From contig JAFSTG010000120.1 in the NCBI GenBank assembly GCA_017450605.1, positions 1 through 52,408 on the forward strand: DNA of 52,408 nucleotides. Direction: 5' to 3'. The notes under the pieces are model-generated. The model did no database searches. It was not told where the DNA came from and saw only the letters and a program-made list of their open reading frames with translations. Below, one piece after another: positions 26,230 through 34,391 of the stretch (positions are counted from its first letter, which is position 1; each line of letters opens with the position of its first letter). The stretch comes from Paludibacteraceae bacterium (lineage in GTDB: Bacteria; Bacteroidota; Bacteroidia; Bacteroidales; Paludibacteraceae). The position numbers and the translations under genes are program-made.

Positions 26230-26305
26230 GAAAACAAACAAATTTTCATAGTTAAGGTTTAGGTTTAATGGCAACGAGAGGCTGGGAAGTTTCTCGTTGT
26301 TTTTA
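26230..26305 (+). ncRNA. Predicted short RNA or leader attenuator with a 12-residue reading frame
   Basis: After the promoter, CAACGAGA (26272-26279) pairs with TCTCGTTG (26292-26299), followed by five Ts (26300-26304): an intrinsic-terminator shape that would give an RNA of about 75 bases. An ATG at 26268 opens a 12-codon frame (MATRGWEVSRCF) that lies across the hairpin and stops at 26304-26306, so translation would disrupt the stem. This could be a free-standing small RNA or an attenuator for the downstream membrane protein-greA genes. No known RNA family is recognised. Confidence 0.35.
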
Positions 26306-26348
26306 ACTTAACTTAAAAAAGAGAATTATAAATATTACTCATACATCG

Positions 26349-26378
26349 CAAGTAAATATAAAACAAGTAAATATAAAA
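26349..26378. repeat. Exact tandem repeat of 15 bases
   Basis: CAAGTAAATATAAAA occurs twice in succession (26349-26363 and 26364-26378). TATTTAC follows, complementary to part of the repeat. Confidence 0.9.
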
Positions 26379-26461
26379 TATTTACGAAGCGCTTGTATTA
26401 TCTTTTTTAAATGGATTTATCTTTAAAAGAATATAATAATCCCATTTAAACGGTTAAAAAT

Positions 26462-26848
26462 ATGAACGATGCATTAATCATAGTTATAACATTGGGTTCT
26501 ATGCTGATACCTGTTCTTCTTGCAGTTATTCTCGTCAGCGTGAGAAAACGGCAAATAACGAGGCTTCACAATAGCAACCGTAATGATTACAGCAGTTCGG
26601 ATTTCAATTTCACAGATGCCACCGTGCAGCAATCCGCACCTCAAGAATTCTCCTATCGTTTTGAGGGGCAATCGTCTATAAGAGATATTCATAAAAAGAA
26701 AAAAGCCAAGCAAAATGTTACATTCACAGAAGAAACAGACATCGACTCAGAAGAGCCCTCTGCAGCCCAAACTATAGCAGAAATGCTTGACAACGACAAC
26801 ATTCAGTCGGTGATTGTTGCCTCCGAAGTATTAGAAAAAAAATATTAA
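26462..26848 (+). CDS. Small membrane-anchored protein of unknown function
   Basis: I do not recognise this 128-residue protein. Residues about 4-26 form one membrane segment (DALIIVITLGSMLIPVLLAV) followed by RKRQ, so the remainder is probably cytoplasmic. The rest is polar and low in complexity: an asparagine/serine-rich stretch, a basic patch (HKKKKAKQ) near residue 80, then an acidic region. Thirty-six bases separate it from greA on the same strand, so the two may share a transcript. ATG 26462 is the only sensible start. Confidence 0.65.
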   Translation: MNDALIIVITLGSMLIPVLLAVILVSVRKRQITRLHNSNRNDYSSSDFNFTDATVQQSAPQEFSYRFEGQSSIRDIHKKKKAKQNVTFTEETDIDSEEPSAAQTIAEMLDNDNIQSVIVASEVLEKKY

Positions 26849-26884
26849 AGAAAATATTAATAAATTCAACATAATAAATTTATC

Positions 26885-27355
26885 ATGGCAAACATTTATA
26901 TGACTGCAGATGGTCTGCAGAAACTTAAAGAAGAATTAGTTTATCTTGAGGGTGTGGAACGTCCGCGTGTGATTGCAGCCATTCAGGAAGCACGCGACAA
27001 GGGCGATTTGAGCGAAAATGCCGAATACGATGCAGCAAAAGAAGAACAAGGCAAATTAGAGTCGAAAATAGCCCTGCTGAAAGAAAAAATTATGGATGCC
27101 CGTATTATCGACGAGAGTCGTATCAACACTAACGAGGTTCAGGTTCTCACCAAAGTTAAACTACGTAATGTAAAAACAGGTGCAGAGATGTCGTATCAGT
27201 TGGTAACCGAAAGTGAAGCCAATTTCAAAGCAGGTAAACTATCTGTTAAGACTCCTATTGCACAGGCTATTCTCGGTAAAAAAGTAGGCGAAATTGCTAA
27301 AGTGCAAGTTCCTGCCGGCCTATTGGAATTAGAAGTAATGGAAATTTCACTTTAA
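26885..27355 (+). CDS. greA: Transcription elongation factor GreA
   Basis: A 156-residue protein with the GreA layout: an N-terminal antiparallel coiled coil (about residues 8-75, with ARDKGDLSENAEYDAAKEEQ carrying the acidic tip residues) and a C-terminal FKBP-like domain (SVKTPIAQAILGKKVGE). GreA rescues stalled RNA polymerase by stimulating cleavage of backtracked RNA. The length matches the family. The HIT gene follows after 32 bases. Confidence 0.96.
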   Translation: MANIYMTADGLQKLKEELVYLEGVERPRVIAAIQEARDKGDLSENAEYDAAKEEQGKLESKIALLKEKIMDARIIDESRINTNEVQVLTKVKLRNVKTGAEMSYQLVTESEANFKAGKLSVKTPIAQAILGKKVGEIAKVQVPAGLLELEVMEISL

Positions 27356-27387
27356 ACTTTTAACTTTCACCTTTCAACAGTTTCCCT

Positions 27388-27795
27388 ATGACACTATTCA
27401 CTCGCATAATAAACGGAGAAATTCCGTCGTACAAAGTAGCAGAGAACGACCGCTTTTATGCTTTTCTTGACATCAACCCCTTAACAAAGGGTCATACACT
27501 TGTCATTCCTAAACTGCCCGAGCCGGAAGCCGACTACATTTTCGATTTAGACGATGATACTCTGCGTGAAATGATTGTCTTTGCCAAGATGGTGGCACGT
27601 GGAATGAAAGAGGCTATCAGTTGCAAACGAATAGGTATGGCTGTGTTGGGTATGGAGGTCAACCATGTGCACATACACCTCATTCCTTTAAAGAAAGAGA
27701 CCGACATGCTCTTCTCCAATCCTAAACTCAAACTTGAAGCATCAGAAATGGCTACTATAGCCAACTCGATAGCCGAAGCTATTGAGAAACAATAA
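27388..27795 (+). CDS. HIT family nucleotide-binding hydrolase
   Basis: A 135-residue histidine-triad protein with H93-V-H95-I-H97 (NHVHIHLIP), and IINGEIPSYKV at the N-terminus as in the Hint branch. Members hydrolyse nucleoside phosphoramidates or related adenylates; the in vivo substrate is unknown. It sits between greA and a cytidylate-kinase-like gene, with gaps of 32 and 11 bases, so it is probably cotranscribed with both. Confidence 0.92.
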   Translation: MTLFTRIINGEIPSYKVAENDRFYAFLDINPLTKGHTLVIPKLPEPEADYIFDLDDDTLREMIVFAKMVARGMKEAISCKRIGMAVLGMEVNHVHIHLIPLKKETDMLFSNPKLKLEASEMATIANSIAEAIEKQ

Positions 27796-27806
27796 CTTCA
27801 TACTAT

Positions 27807-28466
27807 ATGTCAGAGAATACCATCGTAACTATAGGCAGAGAATTCGGTACAGGAGGCCGTCAGATAGCCAAAGAGTTAGGTGAATTGCTCGGAGTAAAAG
27901 TGTATGACCGTGGGCTTTTGGAACAACTCAAAGAGAAATACAACCTCACCACCGAGCAAATGGACAAGATAAAAGCCCAGAAGAAAAATTGGTGGGACGA
28001 CTTCACCACTTTCTACCAGCAGGCTTCAGCTTGGGCTAACCGTCCGTATTACGAGGCGGTATATGTACCAAACGTTACCTCTGAACTGCTCTACGAAGAA
28101 GAAGAGCGGATATTGCGCGCCTTAGCCCAAAAGGAGTCGTGCGTTATCCTCGGTCGTACTGGATTTCATATTTTCCGCAACGACCCTAACGCTTTTAAGG
28201 TTTTTCTTACTGCCGATATGAAATTCCGTCGCGACAAAGTAGGCCGCCGACTCAACATTAACGATGGTAGCGCTGATTTGCTGATAAAAAAAGTGGATGA
28301 GGCACGTGAAAACTTCACCCTTACTTTTAGCGGGAAAAGTCGGTACGACTCACGCAACTACGACCTCGTAATAAATGTTACAGGACTTGAGCCTAAACAC
28401 GTGGCGCAGTTTATCGCCGATTGCATTGAATATCGGCGCATACAAAACGAAAAAAGAGTGTGGTAG
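27807..28466 (+). CDS. Cytidylate kinase-like family protein
   Basis: A 219-residue P-loop-type protein. It begins with IVTIGREFGTGGRQIAKELG, the cytidylate-kinase-like variant of the nucleotide loop, then VYDRGLLEQL. The middle has SCVILGRTGFHIF and the C-terminal half has SRYDSRNYDLVINVTGL. It belongs to the AAK6-like group rather than true Cmk; its substrate is not known. The stop codon lies inside the terminator hairpin that follows. Confidence 0.85.
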   Translation: MSENTIVTIGREFGTGGRQIAKELGELLGVKVYDRGLLEQLKEKYNLTTEQMDKIKAQKKNWWDDFTTFYQQASAWANRPYYEAVYVPNVTSELLYEEEERILRALAQKESCVILGRTGFHIFRNDPNAFKVFLTADMKFRRDKVGRRLNINDGSADLLIKKVDEARENFTLTFSGKSRYDSRNYDLVINVTGLEPKHVAQFIADCIEYRRIQNEKRVW

Positions 28467-28481
28467 CCGCACTCTTTTTTA
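28450..28481. terminator. Bidirectional intrinsic terminator between the kinase-like gene and the DUF4294 gene
   Basis: AAAAAGAGTG (28451-28460) pairs with CACTCTTTTT (28470-28479); TGG/CCG extend the stem around a 3-base loop. A runs on the left and T runs on the right allow it to act on both converging transcripts. Confidence 0.8.
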
Positions 28482-28518
28482 TTTCGACTTATGCGTCCTA
28501 CTCTATAAGTTCTTTACA

Positions 28519-29202
28519 TTATAGTTGTCCTGCTTCCACAAGGGTGATTATTCGTTCTACTATCTGATCTTTATCGTTGCCATCGTAGTCGGCCTTGAGG
28601 TCGTTACCTACCATTTTTGCAACCCCTTGCCAGAAGTTAGCGATGAACGTACCTTTGTAAAGTTTTATCACCTCGTAGGACGTAATACCCGTTTCTCGGT
28701 CGATAAGTTTCATTAACATCTGCCCTTGTCCGGCAGTCCACGAACGGAGATCAACCTCGTATTGCTGCATCAGCAATTTCTCGTACTGTTTCCAGAATTT
28801 CTTTTTCTGCCTATTGTCCATCTTCGACATTATCTCGTTGGTGCGCTCCATCTCTTTGGCTAACACCTTGGCGTATGGCAGTGTTTTTTTTACATCGCGC
28901 ACTGTGCGCCAATAGAAACGTTCCTGTTTCTTACTTTTGAATTTCATCGGCGGATAGACATATAACTCGCGCATCCACACCAAATAAAGCGTGTCTCCAT
29001 CTACTATCTGCACCCCCACTTCTTTTGCAGTACGCTTATCTCGGGCATTCTGCTTTGCAGTTATTTTCAGTTCCGGCTCAGGCTTGTAACCTACTGTCGA
29101 TGATGCAGTGCCCGATCTCAATTGCACAGCCTGTGCACTTAGCATCATGCCGTGCAGTACAAAAAAGAGTAATATGATATGCCTCTGAGTCTTCATCTGC
29201 AT
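28519..29202 (-). CDS. DUF4294 family exported protein
   Basis: A 227-residue protein with an N-terminal signal-peptide-like segment (HIILLFFVLHGMMLSAQA, cleavage probably after AQA). DUF4294 follows: VDGDTLYLVWMRELYVYPPM, FYWRTVRDVKKTLPYAKVLA and a helical C-terminal half. The family is restricted mostly to Bacteroidota and has no assigned role. It starts 37 bases after the NlpC/P60 gene, and the two converge on the terminator at 28450-28481. The start could be M1 or M3. Confidence 0.85.
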   Translation of the reverse strand: MQMKTQRHIILLFFVLHGMMLSAQAVQLRSGTASSTVGYKPEPELKITAKQNARDKRTAKEVGVQIVDGDTLYLVWMRELYVYPPMKFKSKKQERFYWRTVRDVKKTLPYAKVLAKEMERTNEIMSKMDNRQKKKFWKQYEKLLMQQYEVDLRSWTAGQGQMLMKLIDRETGITSYEVIKLYKGTFIANFWQGVAKMVGNDLKADYDGNDKDQIVERIITLVEAGQL

Positions 29203-29239
29203 ATCATATTACAACTTCTATGCCAATCGCAGCGCATTG

Positions 29240-30079
29240 TCAGAAGCGCTTTATCACGGCTATGTCGTGTGTCTTGTTTCCGGTTACCGACGATATAATG
29301 CCATCTTCTGTAATCGTCTCTATCTTAACCCTACCGGAGCAGTGGATAAGTTTGCCCGGTTCTAATATTATACCCACATGAGTGATGTTGGTATATTCAG
29401 GCGATTTGCTCACATGATTGAAAAACACCAAGTCGCCACACTGAGCGTCTTTAAGACGCTTCACTTCTTTTCCCTGTGTGGCCTGTTCGCGAGCATTGCG
29501 CAGCAAACTCTTACCGAAAATATTAAGCACAACACCCGCAAAACCCGAGCAGTCGAGTCCCATGCAGTTCTTGCCTCCCCACAGATACGGTATATTCAGG
29601 AACGGCATTACCACCTCTCTGAAGTTTTCGCAGTTAAGTTCCTTTGGATGTTCCCAAACGGTAGAAGGGTCGATAGTATAACGCCTGCCAAGAACTTCAA
29701 ACGTACCTAAACGCGAACCATCGGGCATCTCACGCACCTTATAATTACTAAGATGAGAGGCGGCGGTTAGTGGAATAGTCTGGTCGGCATCGAAACTATA
29801 TGCCACCGACATAGGCACATACACAACAGCCGAGCGATCGGTTGCCAGATACTTCTGATATTCTTCTTCGCTTATCTTCAGTACCATCTGCGAATCGACC
29901 CACCCTACTTGTCCGTCGTAGTCGTTGGTAATCTTATACCAACTTGGCACTTCTTCGGTAACTACGCAAGTCTCGCCAAAGAGCAATTGCGTTTCTTGTT
30001 CGGCACCTTCAGATGGAGCCGAGCGAACCGGTACAACGCTATGCAAAACCAAAGCGTATGAAATAATTTGTGCTAACAT
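29240..30079 (-). CDS. NlpC/P60 family peptidase with SH3-like N-domain
   Basis: A 279-residue protein. Residues about 1-140 look like one or two bacterial SH3 domains (VTEEVPSWYKITNDYDGQVGWV). Residues about 150-279 form the cysteine peptidase domain, with C177 in GLDCSGF, a histidine in ITHVGIIL and another in IHCSGR. Family members cut gamma-D-glutamyl-diamino acid bonds in peptidoglycan stem peptides, as in dipeptidyl-peptidase VI-type recycling enzymes. No strong signal peptide is evident. It lies 10 bases after the M13 peptidase gene, which suggests one operon. Confidence 0.88.
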   Translation of the reverse strand: MLAQIISYALVLHSVVPVRSAPSEGAEQETQLLFGETCVVTEEVPSWYKITNDYDGQVGWVDSQMVLKISEEEYQKYLATDRSAVVYVPMSVAYSFDADQTIPLTAASHLSNYKVREMPDGSRLGTFEVLGRRYTIDPSTVWEHPKELNCENFREVVMPFLNIPYLWGGKNCMGLDCSGFAGVVLNIFGKSLLRNAREQATQGKEVKRLKDAQCGDLVFFNHVSKSPEYTNITHVGIILEPGKLIHCSGRVKIETITEDGIISSVTGNKTHDIAVIKRF

Positions 30080-30089
30080 AAAAGTATTT

Positions 30090-32099
30090 TTACCAGATTG
30101 TTACTCTATCTTCCTCTGCCACATACATCGGCGAGTCTTCCGTCACATTCCATGCTTCATACCATGCATTGATATGGGGCAAAGCACCATTTACACGCCA
30201 GCGACCAAGCGAGTGAGGATCTGATTTCGTTTGCTGCAGTATCTGTTCCTCGCGTATATTGTTTGCCCAGAGGTTGGCATAAGCGATGAAGAAACGCTGC
30301 TCGGGCGTAAATCCGTCAACCACAGGCAGTGGGTGGCGGCGCGTAGCATTCTTAAAGGCCTGGAAACTAACGTTCAGTCCGCCATGGTCGGCAATATTCT
30401 CACCAAGAGTAAGTTCTCCATTTGCAAACACGCCGGGTAACACTTCAATCTTGTTAAAATAGTCAACCATAACCTGAGTACGCTGCTCGAAGTTAGCACG
30501 GTCTTCCTCAGTCCACCAGTTGAAGAGATTACCATCCTTGTCGAACTGCGAACCTTGGTCGTCGAAACCGTGAGTCATCTCATGACCTATAACCACACCT
30601 ATTGCTCCATAGTTAAAAGCATCATCAGCATTCATATCAAAGAAAGGCGGCTGAAGGATACCGGCTGGGAAACATATCTCGTTGGTGGAAGGATTATAGT
30701 ATGCATTCACTGTCTGAGGAGTCATATACCAACGGTCGCGGTCAACAGGTTTACCGACAAAACTAAAGTCGTAATCCTGTTCGAACTTACGAGCCCTGAG
30801 CAGATTGATATAATAAGGCTCATCTTTGTTGATATCAAGAGCCGAATAGTCGCGCCACTTGTCGGGATAACCTATCTTTACGTAGAACGACGACAATTTC
30901 TCTTGCGCCTTCTGCTTTGTCTCGTTGCTCATCCATTCTTGAGCATCAATACGTTCGCTGAGAGATTTTTGCAGATTCTTAACGAGTTTTATCATGCGCT
31001 TCTTCGCCTCAGCAGAGAAATATTTCTGCACATACATCTGTCCTACTGCTTCACCCAATGTGCCGTTTACTACACCTACTGCACGCTTCCAAAGTGGTGA
31101 CGGTTCTTCTCTACCCGACATAACCTTGCCCCAGAAGTCGAAATTAGCATTGTATAGTTCATCATCGAGCGACGACGCAGCACCATTTATCGTTTGCCAC
31201 AAGAATAATGTTTTTATATCTTCTAACGGTTCGGTAGCAAGCAATTCACCTGCTTCTTTCAAATGCTCGGGCTGACCTACCGACAACTCGTCAACATGAA
31301 TGTTCATAGCGCCAAGCAACTCATCCCAATTGATTTGCGGGACAAGAGCCTTCAATTCATCGTACTTCATCTTATTGTAGTTGGCTTTAGGATCGCGAAG
31401 TTCAACATTCGTCTTTGCTGCGTTTGCCAAACGGGTTTCCAAACGCAACACCGTAACAGCACGGTCTGCCGCATCATCATATCCTAACAACGAGAACATA
31501 CGCTCAACATGCTTTAGGTAAGCATCACGTATTTTCACAGTACGCTCGTCGTCGTCGAAATAATAACCTTTCTGCCCTAATGAGAAACCGCCCTGATAGA
31601 TTTTCAGGATATTCATCGAACTATTCATCTCATCGGCGTCGGGATATAAACCAAATATGCCGTAAGTCATACTCTCACCTAACAGACGAGAGAGGTCGGC
31701 ACGGTTGGATATCGCTTCGATGTCGGCAAGCAACGGACGTATTGTCTCAACTCCTTCAACATTGCGACGGGCGGTATCAAGAGCAAGATTATAGATATCT
31801 GCTATTTTCTGTTCAACAGTACCTTTTTTGTGTTCCACCTCGGCTATTTGCTCAATCAGTTCGTTGATTTGCTTACGGTTATTCTCTGCCAATTGGTCGA
31901 ATGTACCAAACCGTGCATACTCGCCTTCGAGCGGATTGGCTGCTACCCAACCGCCACAAGCATACTGATAAAAATCGTTTTGAGGAATGGCAGTGGTGTC
32001 GAGATTTTCAAGACTGATACCAACTGTCTGGGGTGCCTTGTTGCACGACACCATCATTGAGGCTGCTAATGCCATAAAAAAGAATTTTGTTGTTTTCAT
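30090..32099 (-). CDS. M13 family zinc metallopeptidase (PepO/neprilysin-like) lipoprotein
   Basis: A 669-residue lipoprotein: signal peptide with lipobox SMMVSC (cysteine near residue 19), an M13 N-terminal domain, and a C-terminal catalytic domain. The zinc site is H506-E507-M-T-H510 (VIGHEMTHGFDD). The third ligand lies in LTLGENIADHGGL, and NAYYNPSTNEICFPAGIL is the neprilysin substrate-binding motif. It should sit in the periplasm or on the surface and cut oligopeptides. It begins the minus-strand operon with the NlpC/P60 and DUF4294 genes. Confidence 0.95.
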   Translation of the reverse strand: MKTTKFFFMALAASMMVSCNKAPQTVGISLENLDTTAIPQNDFYQYACGGWVAANPLEGEYARFGTFDQLAENNRKQINELIEQIAEVEHKKGTVEQKIADIYNLALDTARRNVEGVETIRPLLADIEAISNRADLSRLLGESMTYGIFGLYPDADEMNSSMNILKIYQGGFSLGQKGYYFDDDERTVKIRDAYLKHVERMFSLLGYDDAADRAVTVLRLETRLANAAKTNVELRDPKANYNKMKYDELKALVPQINWDELLGAMNIHVDELSVGQPEHLKEAGELLATEPLEDIKTLFLWQTINGAASSLDDELYNANFDFWGKVMSGREEPSPLWKRAVGVVNGTLGEAVGQMYVQKYFSAEAKKRMIKLVKNLQKSLSERIDAQEWMSNETKQKAQEKLSSFYVKIGYPDKWRDYSALDINKDEPYYINLLRARKFEQDYDFSFVGKPVDRDRWYMTPQTVNAYYNPSTNEICFPAGILQPPFFDMNADDAFNYGAIGVVIGHEMTHGFDDQGSQFDKDGNLFNWWTEEDRANFEQRTQVMVDYFNKIEVLPGVFANGELTLGENIADHGGLNVSFQAFKNATRRHPLPVVDGFTPEQRFFIAYANLWANNIREEQILQQTKSDPHSLGRWRVNGALPHINAWYEAWNVTEDSPMYVAEEDRVTIW

Positions 32100-32135
32100 A
32101 CCTTATTTGTTTCAAAGTCTGTTTCTAATACCTTG

Positions 32136-32167
32136 CAAAATTAGTTATTATTTCGAAAATACACAAT
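32136..32167 (-). promoter_or_regulatory. Probable promoter for the M13 peptidase operon
   Basis: On the minus strand TAATTTTG (32143-32136) with ATTG (32167-32164) 20 bases upstream. TAATTTTGCAAGGTATTA is identical to the lipoprotein promoter near 22.5 kb. It is divergent from the tRNA-Pro(GGG) promoter. Confidence 0.6.
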
Positions 32168-32181
32168 TTTTTTTCAAAATA

Positions 32182-32213
32182 TTTGCTCATAAAAGAAAAA
32201 AGCACTACTTTTG
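32182..32213 (+). promoter_or_regulatory. Promoter for tRNA-Pro(GGG)
   Basis: TTTG at 32182-32185 and TACTTTTG at 32206-32213, 20 bases apart. The sequence continues CAGTCGCTTT, identical to the start of the other proline tRNA transcript. About 145 bases of leader precede the tRNA. Confidence 0.7.
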
Positions 32214-32361
32214 CAGTCGCTTTAGCGAAATCGGGATGGTCCGAGCGCAAAGCAAAAAAACAAAAGACACAAACCAACGGAATGTTTGTGGATTTTAGGA
32301 GGAGCAATCGCGAGGACAACAATAAAACGCTGTTTTACTGAATCCGAGCGCATTGCGACGA

Positions 32362-32435
32362 CGGGATGTGGCGCAGTCCGGTAGCGCAACGGTCTGGGGG
32401 ACCGGAGGTCGCAAGTTCAAATCTTGTCATCCCGA
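32362..32435 (+). tRNA. tRNA-Pro, anticodon GGG
   Basis: The cloverleaf folds by eye. The acceptor arm is CGGGATG/CATCCCG. The D arm is GCGC/GCGC. The anticodon arm is ACGGT-CTGGGGG-ACCGG, with anticodon GGG at 32396-32398 and one A/G mismatch at its base. The T arm is GCAAG-TTCAAAT-CTTGT. The discriminator base is A, and CCA is not encoded (CAA follows), so Cca must add it. G37 is present, as expected for proline tRNAs. Confidence 0.92.
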
Positions 32436-32442
32436 CAAAAGA

Positions 32443-32476
32443 AAAACAATCGCCTGAACGCGATTGTTTTTTATTT
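32443..32476 (+). terminator. Intrinsic terminator after tRNA-Pro(GGG)
   Basis: AAAACAATCGC (32443-32453) pairs with GCGATTGTTTT (32460-32470), followed by TTATTTTT. The hairpin begins eight bases after the tRNA. Confidence 0.8.
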
Positions 32477-32510
32477 TTATCAAAAATGAGCAAATATAGA
32501 ATTCTTTTTG

Positions 32511-32518
32511 TATCTTTG
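32511..32518 (+). promoter_or_regulatory. Probable -7 box for the sua5-like gene
   Basis: TATCTTTG matches TAnnTTTG. No TTTG is seen at the usual distance. The ATG at 32527 is only eight bases downstream, so the mRNA would be leaderless or nearly so. Confidence 0.5.
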
Positions 32519-32526
32519 CAGGTGAT

Positions 32527-33108
32527 ATGGAAACATTACGATACGACAAGAGCGACCTTCAGGAGGCTGTAACCGTTCTGCGTAAAGGTGGTGTTATTGT
32601 TTATCCCACCGACACAATATGGGGTATTGGCTGCGATGCCACCAATGCCGAAGCAGTTGCACGCATTTATGCCATTAAGCGCAGAGCCGACGCCAAAGCT
32701 ATGCTGTCGCTTATTGATGCCCCCGGACGACTACAGACTTATGTTCGGGAGATTCCTTCTGCGGCATGGGATTTAATCGATTGTGCCACTCGTCCAATCA
32801 CAATAATCTATCCCGATGTGCGTGGTCTGGCTGCTAATCTGCTTGCAGACGATGGCAGTGCAGGCATTCGGCTCACTAACGAGCCTTTCTCGAAAGCACT
32901 ATGCAGTGCACTCGGAAGGGCAGTGGTGTCCACCTCGGCGAATATATCCGGCCAGCCTGCGCCGGCATTCTTCGCTCAAATAAGCGATGAGATATTAAAT
33001 CAAGCCGACTACGTTGTTCGCTTCCGTCGCAATGATACCACTCCGCACGAACCATCGTCGATAATAAAACTCGAAGTAAACAACACTTTTAAAATCATCC
33101 GCAAATGA
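32527..33108 (+). CDS. L-threonylcarbamoyladenylate synthase (Sua5/YciO/YrdC family)
   Basis: A 193-residue protein carrying only the YrdC domain. GGVIVYPTDTIWGIGCDAT (near residues 21-39) and IYAIKRRADAKAMLSLID are the signature, and SAGIRLTNEPFS and VVSTSANISGQPAP form the back of the fold. It makes threonylcarbamoyl-AMP for t6A37 of ANN-decoding tRNAs. The start at 32527 matches the family's usual N-terminus. Its stop overlaps the start of the next gene by four bases, so it is coupled to an otherwise unrelated sugar transferase. Confidence 0.92.
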   Translation: METLRYDKSDLQEAVTVLRKGGVIVYPTDTIWGIGCDATNAEAVARIYAIKRRADAKAMLSLIDAPGRLQTYVREIPSAAWDLIDCATRPITIIYPDVRGLAANLLADDGSAGIRLTNEPFSKALCSALGRAVVSTSANISGQPAPAFFAQISDEILNQADYVVRFRRNDTTPHEPSSIIKLEVNNTFKIIRK

Positions 33109-34391
33109 ACAGGCTCTCTCAGCACCGGCGACTTCAACTGCTATACGTGGCAGCCGACATATTATCGGCAGAGATAGTATGGATATTATTCCTGCTGTTC
33201 CGGTGGATGGTGTACGAAGGGCTGGTTTTCAGTGTTGACCGCGTGCTTATTCCGGCTTTCAGTTTTTACCGTCCGTTGATATTGTATCCCATCGGATGCC
33301 TTATTATCTATTACCTGTCGGGTTACTACCTGCGCCCTGCAGGCAAAGCGCTAACGCAAGAATTGGCAACTACTTTTCTAAGTAGCATAGTGATAGTATT
33401 AGGGGCTTTCTTCATAATAATAATCGACGATAAAGTAGTTTCCTACCAACGCTACTACATATCTCTTATAGTATTGTTCCTGTTGCAGTTCACAGTATCT
33501 TACTTACCCCGTCTTAGCATCTCACTTTGGACTCGCCGACACACACAAGAACGTGTATATACCCTCAGCGAGGCGACCGACGAGGCCATCAACGAACTGA
33601 AACGGGCAATGCCTATTGACCGCGTACATATCTCATTGCCTGAGGGTACGGCAGAAAACGTTATCTATTCCGTAATAGGGAAAGTCTATCCACTGCGTGT
33701 CAGCATATCACTTCCTCCTCGGCGGTTTGATATTCTTTCGGGTGCCGCCAGTATCTTCGATTTGCACGGACAGCCCCTTATAATGATAACCGAGCATAAA
33801 ATGACCGATATGCAACTTGCCGTCAAACGCGCCACCGACGTGGTTGTATCGCTGACGGGTTTGCTGTTGCTATCGCCATTTCTGCTGATTCTGGCTATTG
33901 CTGTTTATGCAACTTCCAAAGGACCGGCTATCTATAGCCAAGAGAGAATCGGACTCTACGGAAAACCATTCCGCATCTTCAAATTCCGGACGATGAAAGA
34001 AAATGCCGAAGAGTCGGTACCGCAGTTAACCAATACCGATGATCCGCGTATTACCGGTCTTGGCAGATTCTTAAGGAAATACAGGCTCGACGAACTTCCA
34101 CAACTGTGGAACGTGCTGCGAGGCGACATGAGCCTTGTAGGTCCGCGGCCTGAGCGCCAATATTTCATCGACTTGATAATGCAACGAGCCCCATATTATT
34201 GCCTGCTCTATCAGATACGTCCCGGACTCACTTCGTGGGGACCGATACGTGTAGGTTACACCGACACTATCGACAAGATGATTGAGCGTCTCGACTACGA
34301 CATAGCATATATGGAAAACATGTCGATTCGTTTAGACTTGAAAATAATGTTCTACACCCTGAGTGTTTTGTTTAATGGCAAAGGACAATAA
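33105..34391 (+). CDS. Polyprenyl-phosphate sugar-1-phosphate transferase (exopolysaccharide initiating transferase)
   Basis: A 428-residue membrane protein of the WcaJ/bacterial sugar transferase family. About four membrane segments occupy residues 1-140. A CoA-binding-like central region follows, then another membrane segment (VVVSLTGLLLLSPFLLILAI, near residue 250). The catalytic domain has FKFRTM, RKYRLDELPQLWNVLRGD and SLVGPRPE. The enzyme loads the first sugar phosphate on undecaprenyl phosphate to start a capsule or exopolysaccharide unit. No other polysaccharide genes are adjacent. It overlaps the ClC gene by 17 bases. Confidence 0.92.
   Translation: MNRLSQHRRLQLLYVAADILSAEIVWILFLLFRWMVYEGLVFSVDRVLIPAFSFYRPLILYPIGCLIIYYLSGYYLRPAGKALTQELATTFLSSIVIVLGAFFIIIIDDKVVSYQRYYISLIVLFLLQFTVSYLPRLSISLWTRRHTQERVYTLSEATDEAINELKRAMPIDRVHISLPEGTAENVIYSVIGKVYPLRVSISLPPRRFDILSGAASIFDLHGQPLIMITEHKMTDMQLAVKRATDVVVSLTGLLLLSPFLLILAIAVYATSKGPAIYSQERIGLYGKPFRIFKFRTMKENAEESVPQLTNTDDPRITGLGRFLRKYRLDELPQLWNVLRGDMSLVGPRPERQYFIDLIMQRAPYYCLLYQIRPGLTSWGPIRVGYTDTIDKMIERLDYDIAYMENMSIRLDLKIMFYTLSVLFNGKGQ

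Larger units (their letters stand above)
26062..26461. other. 400-base AT-rich intergenic region with promoter, hairpin and tandem repeat
   Basis: This gap between divergent miaB and the small membrane-protein gene has no long reading frame. It contains the miaB -7 box, a plus-strand promoter (26195-26225), a short predicted transcript with a hairpin and T run (26230-26304), and an exact tandem 15-base repeat (26349-26378). Confidence 0.8.

Noticed and set aside
26268..26306. 12-codon frame taken as a regulatory peptide gene in its own right
   Set aside because: Too short and no comparative support; kept only as part of the attenuator or small-RNA hypothesis.
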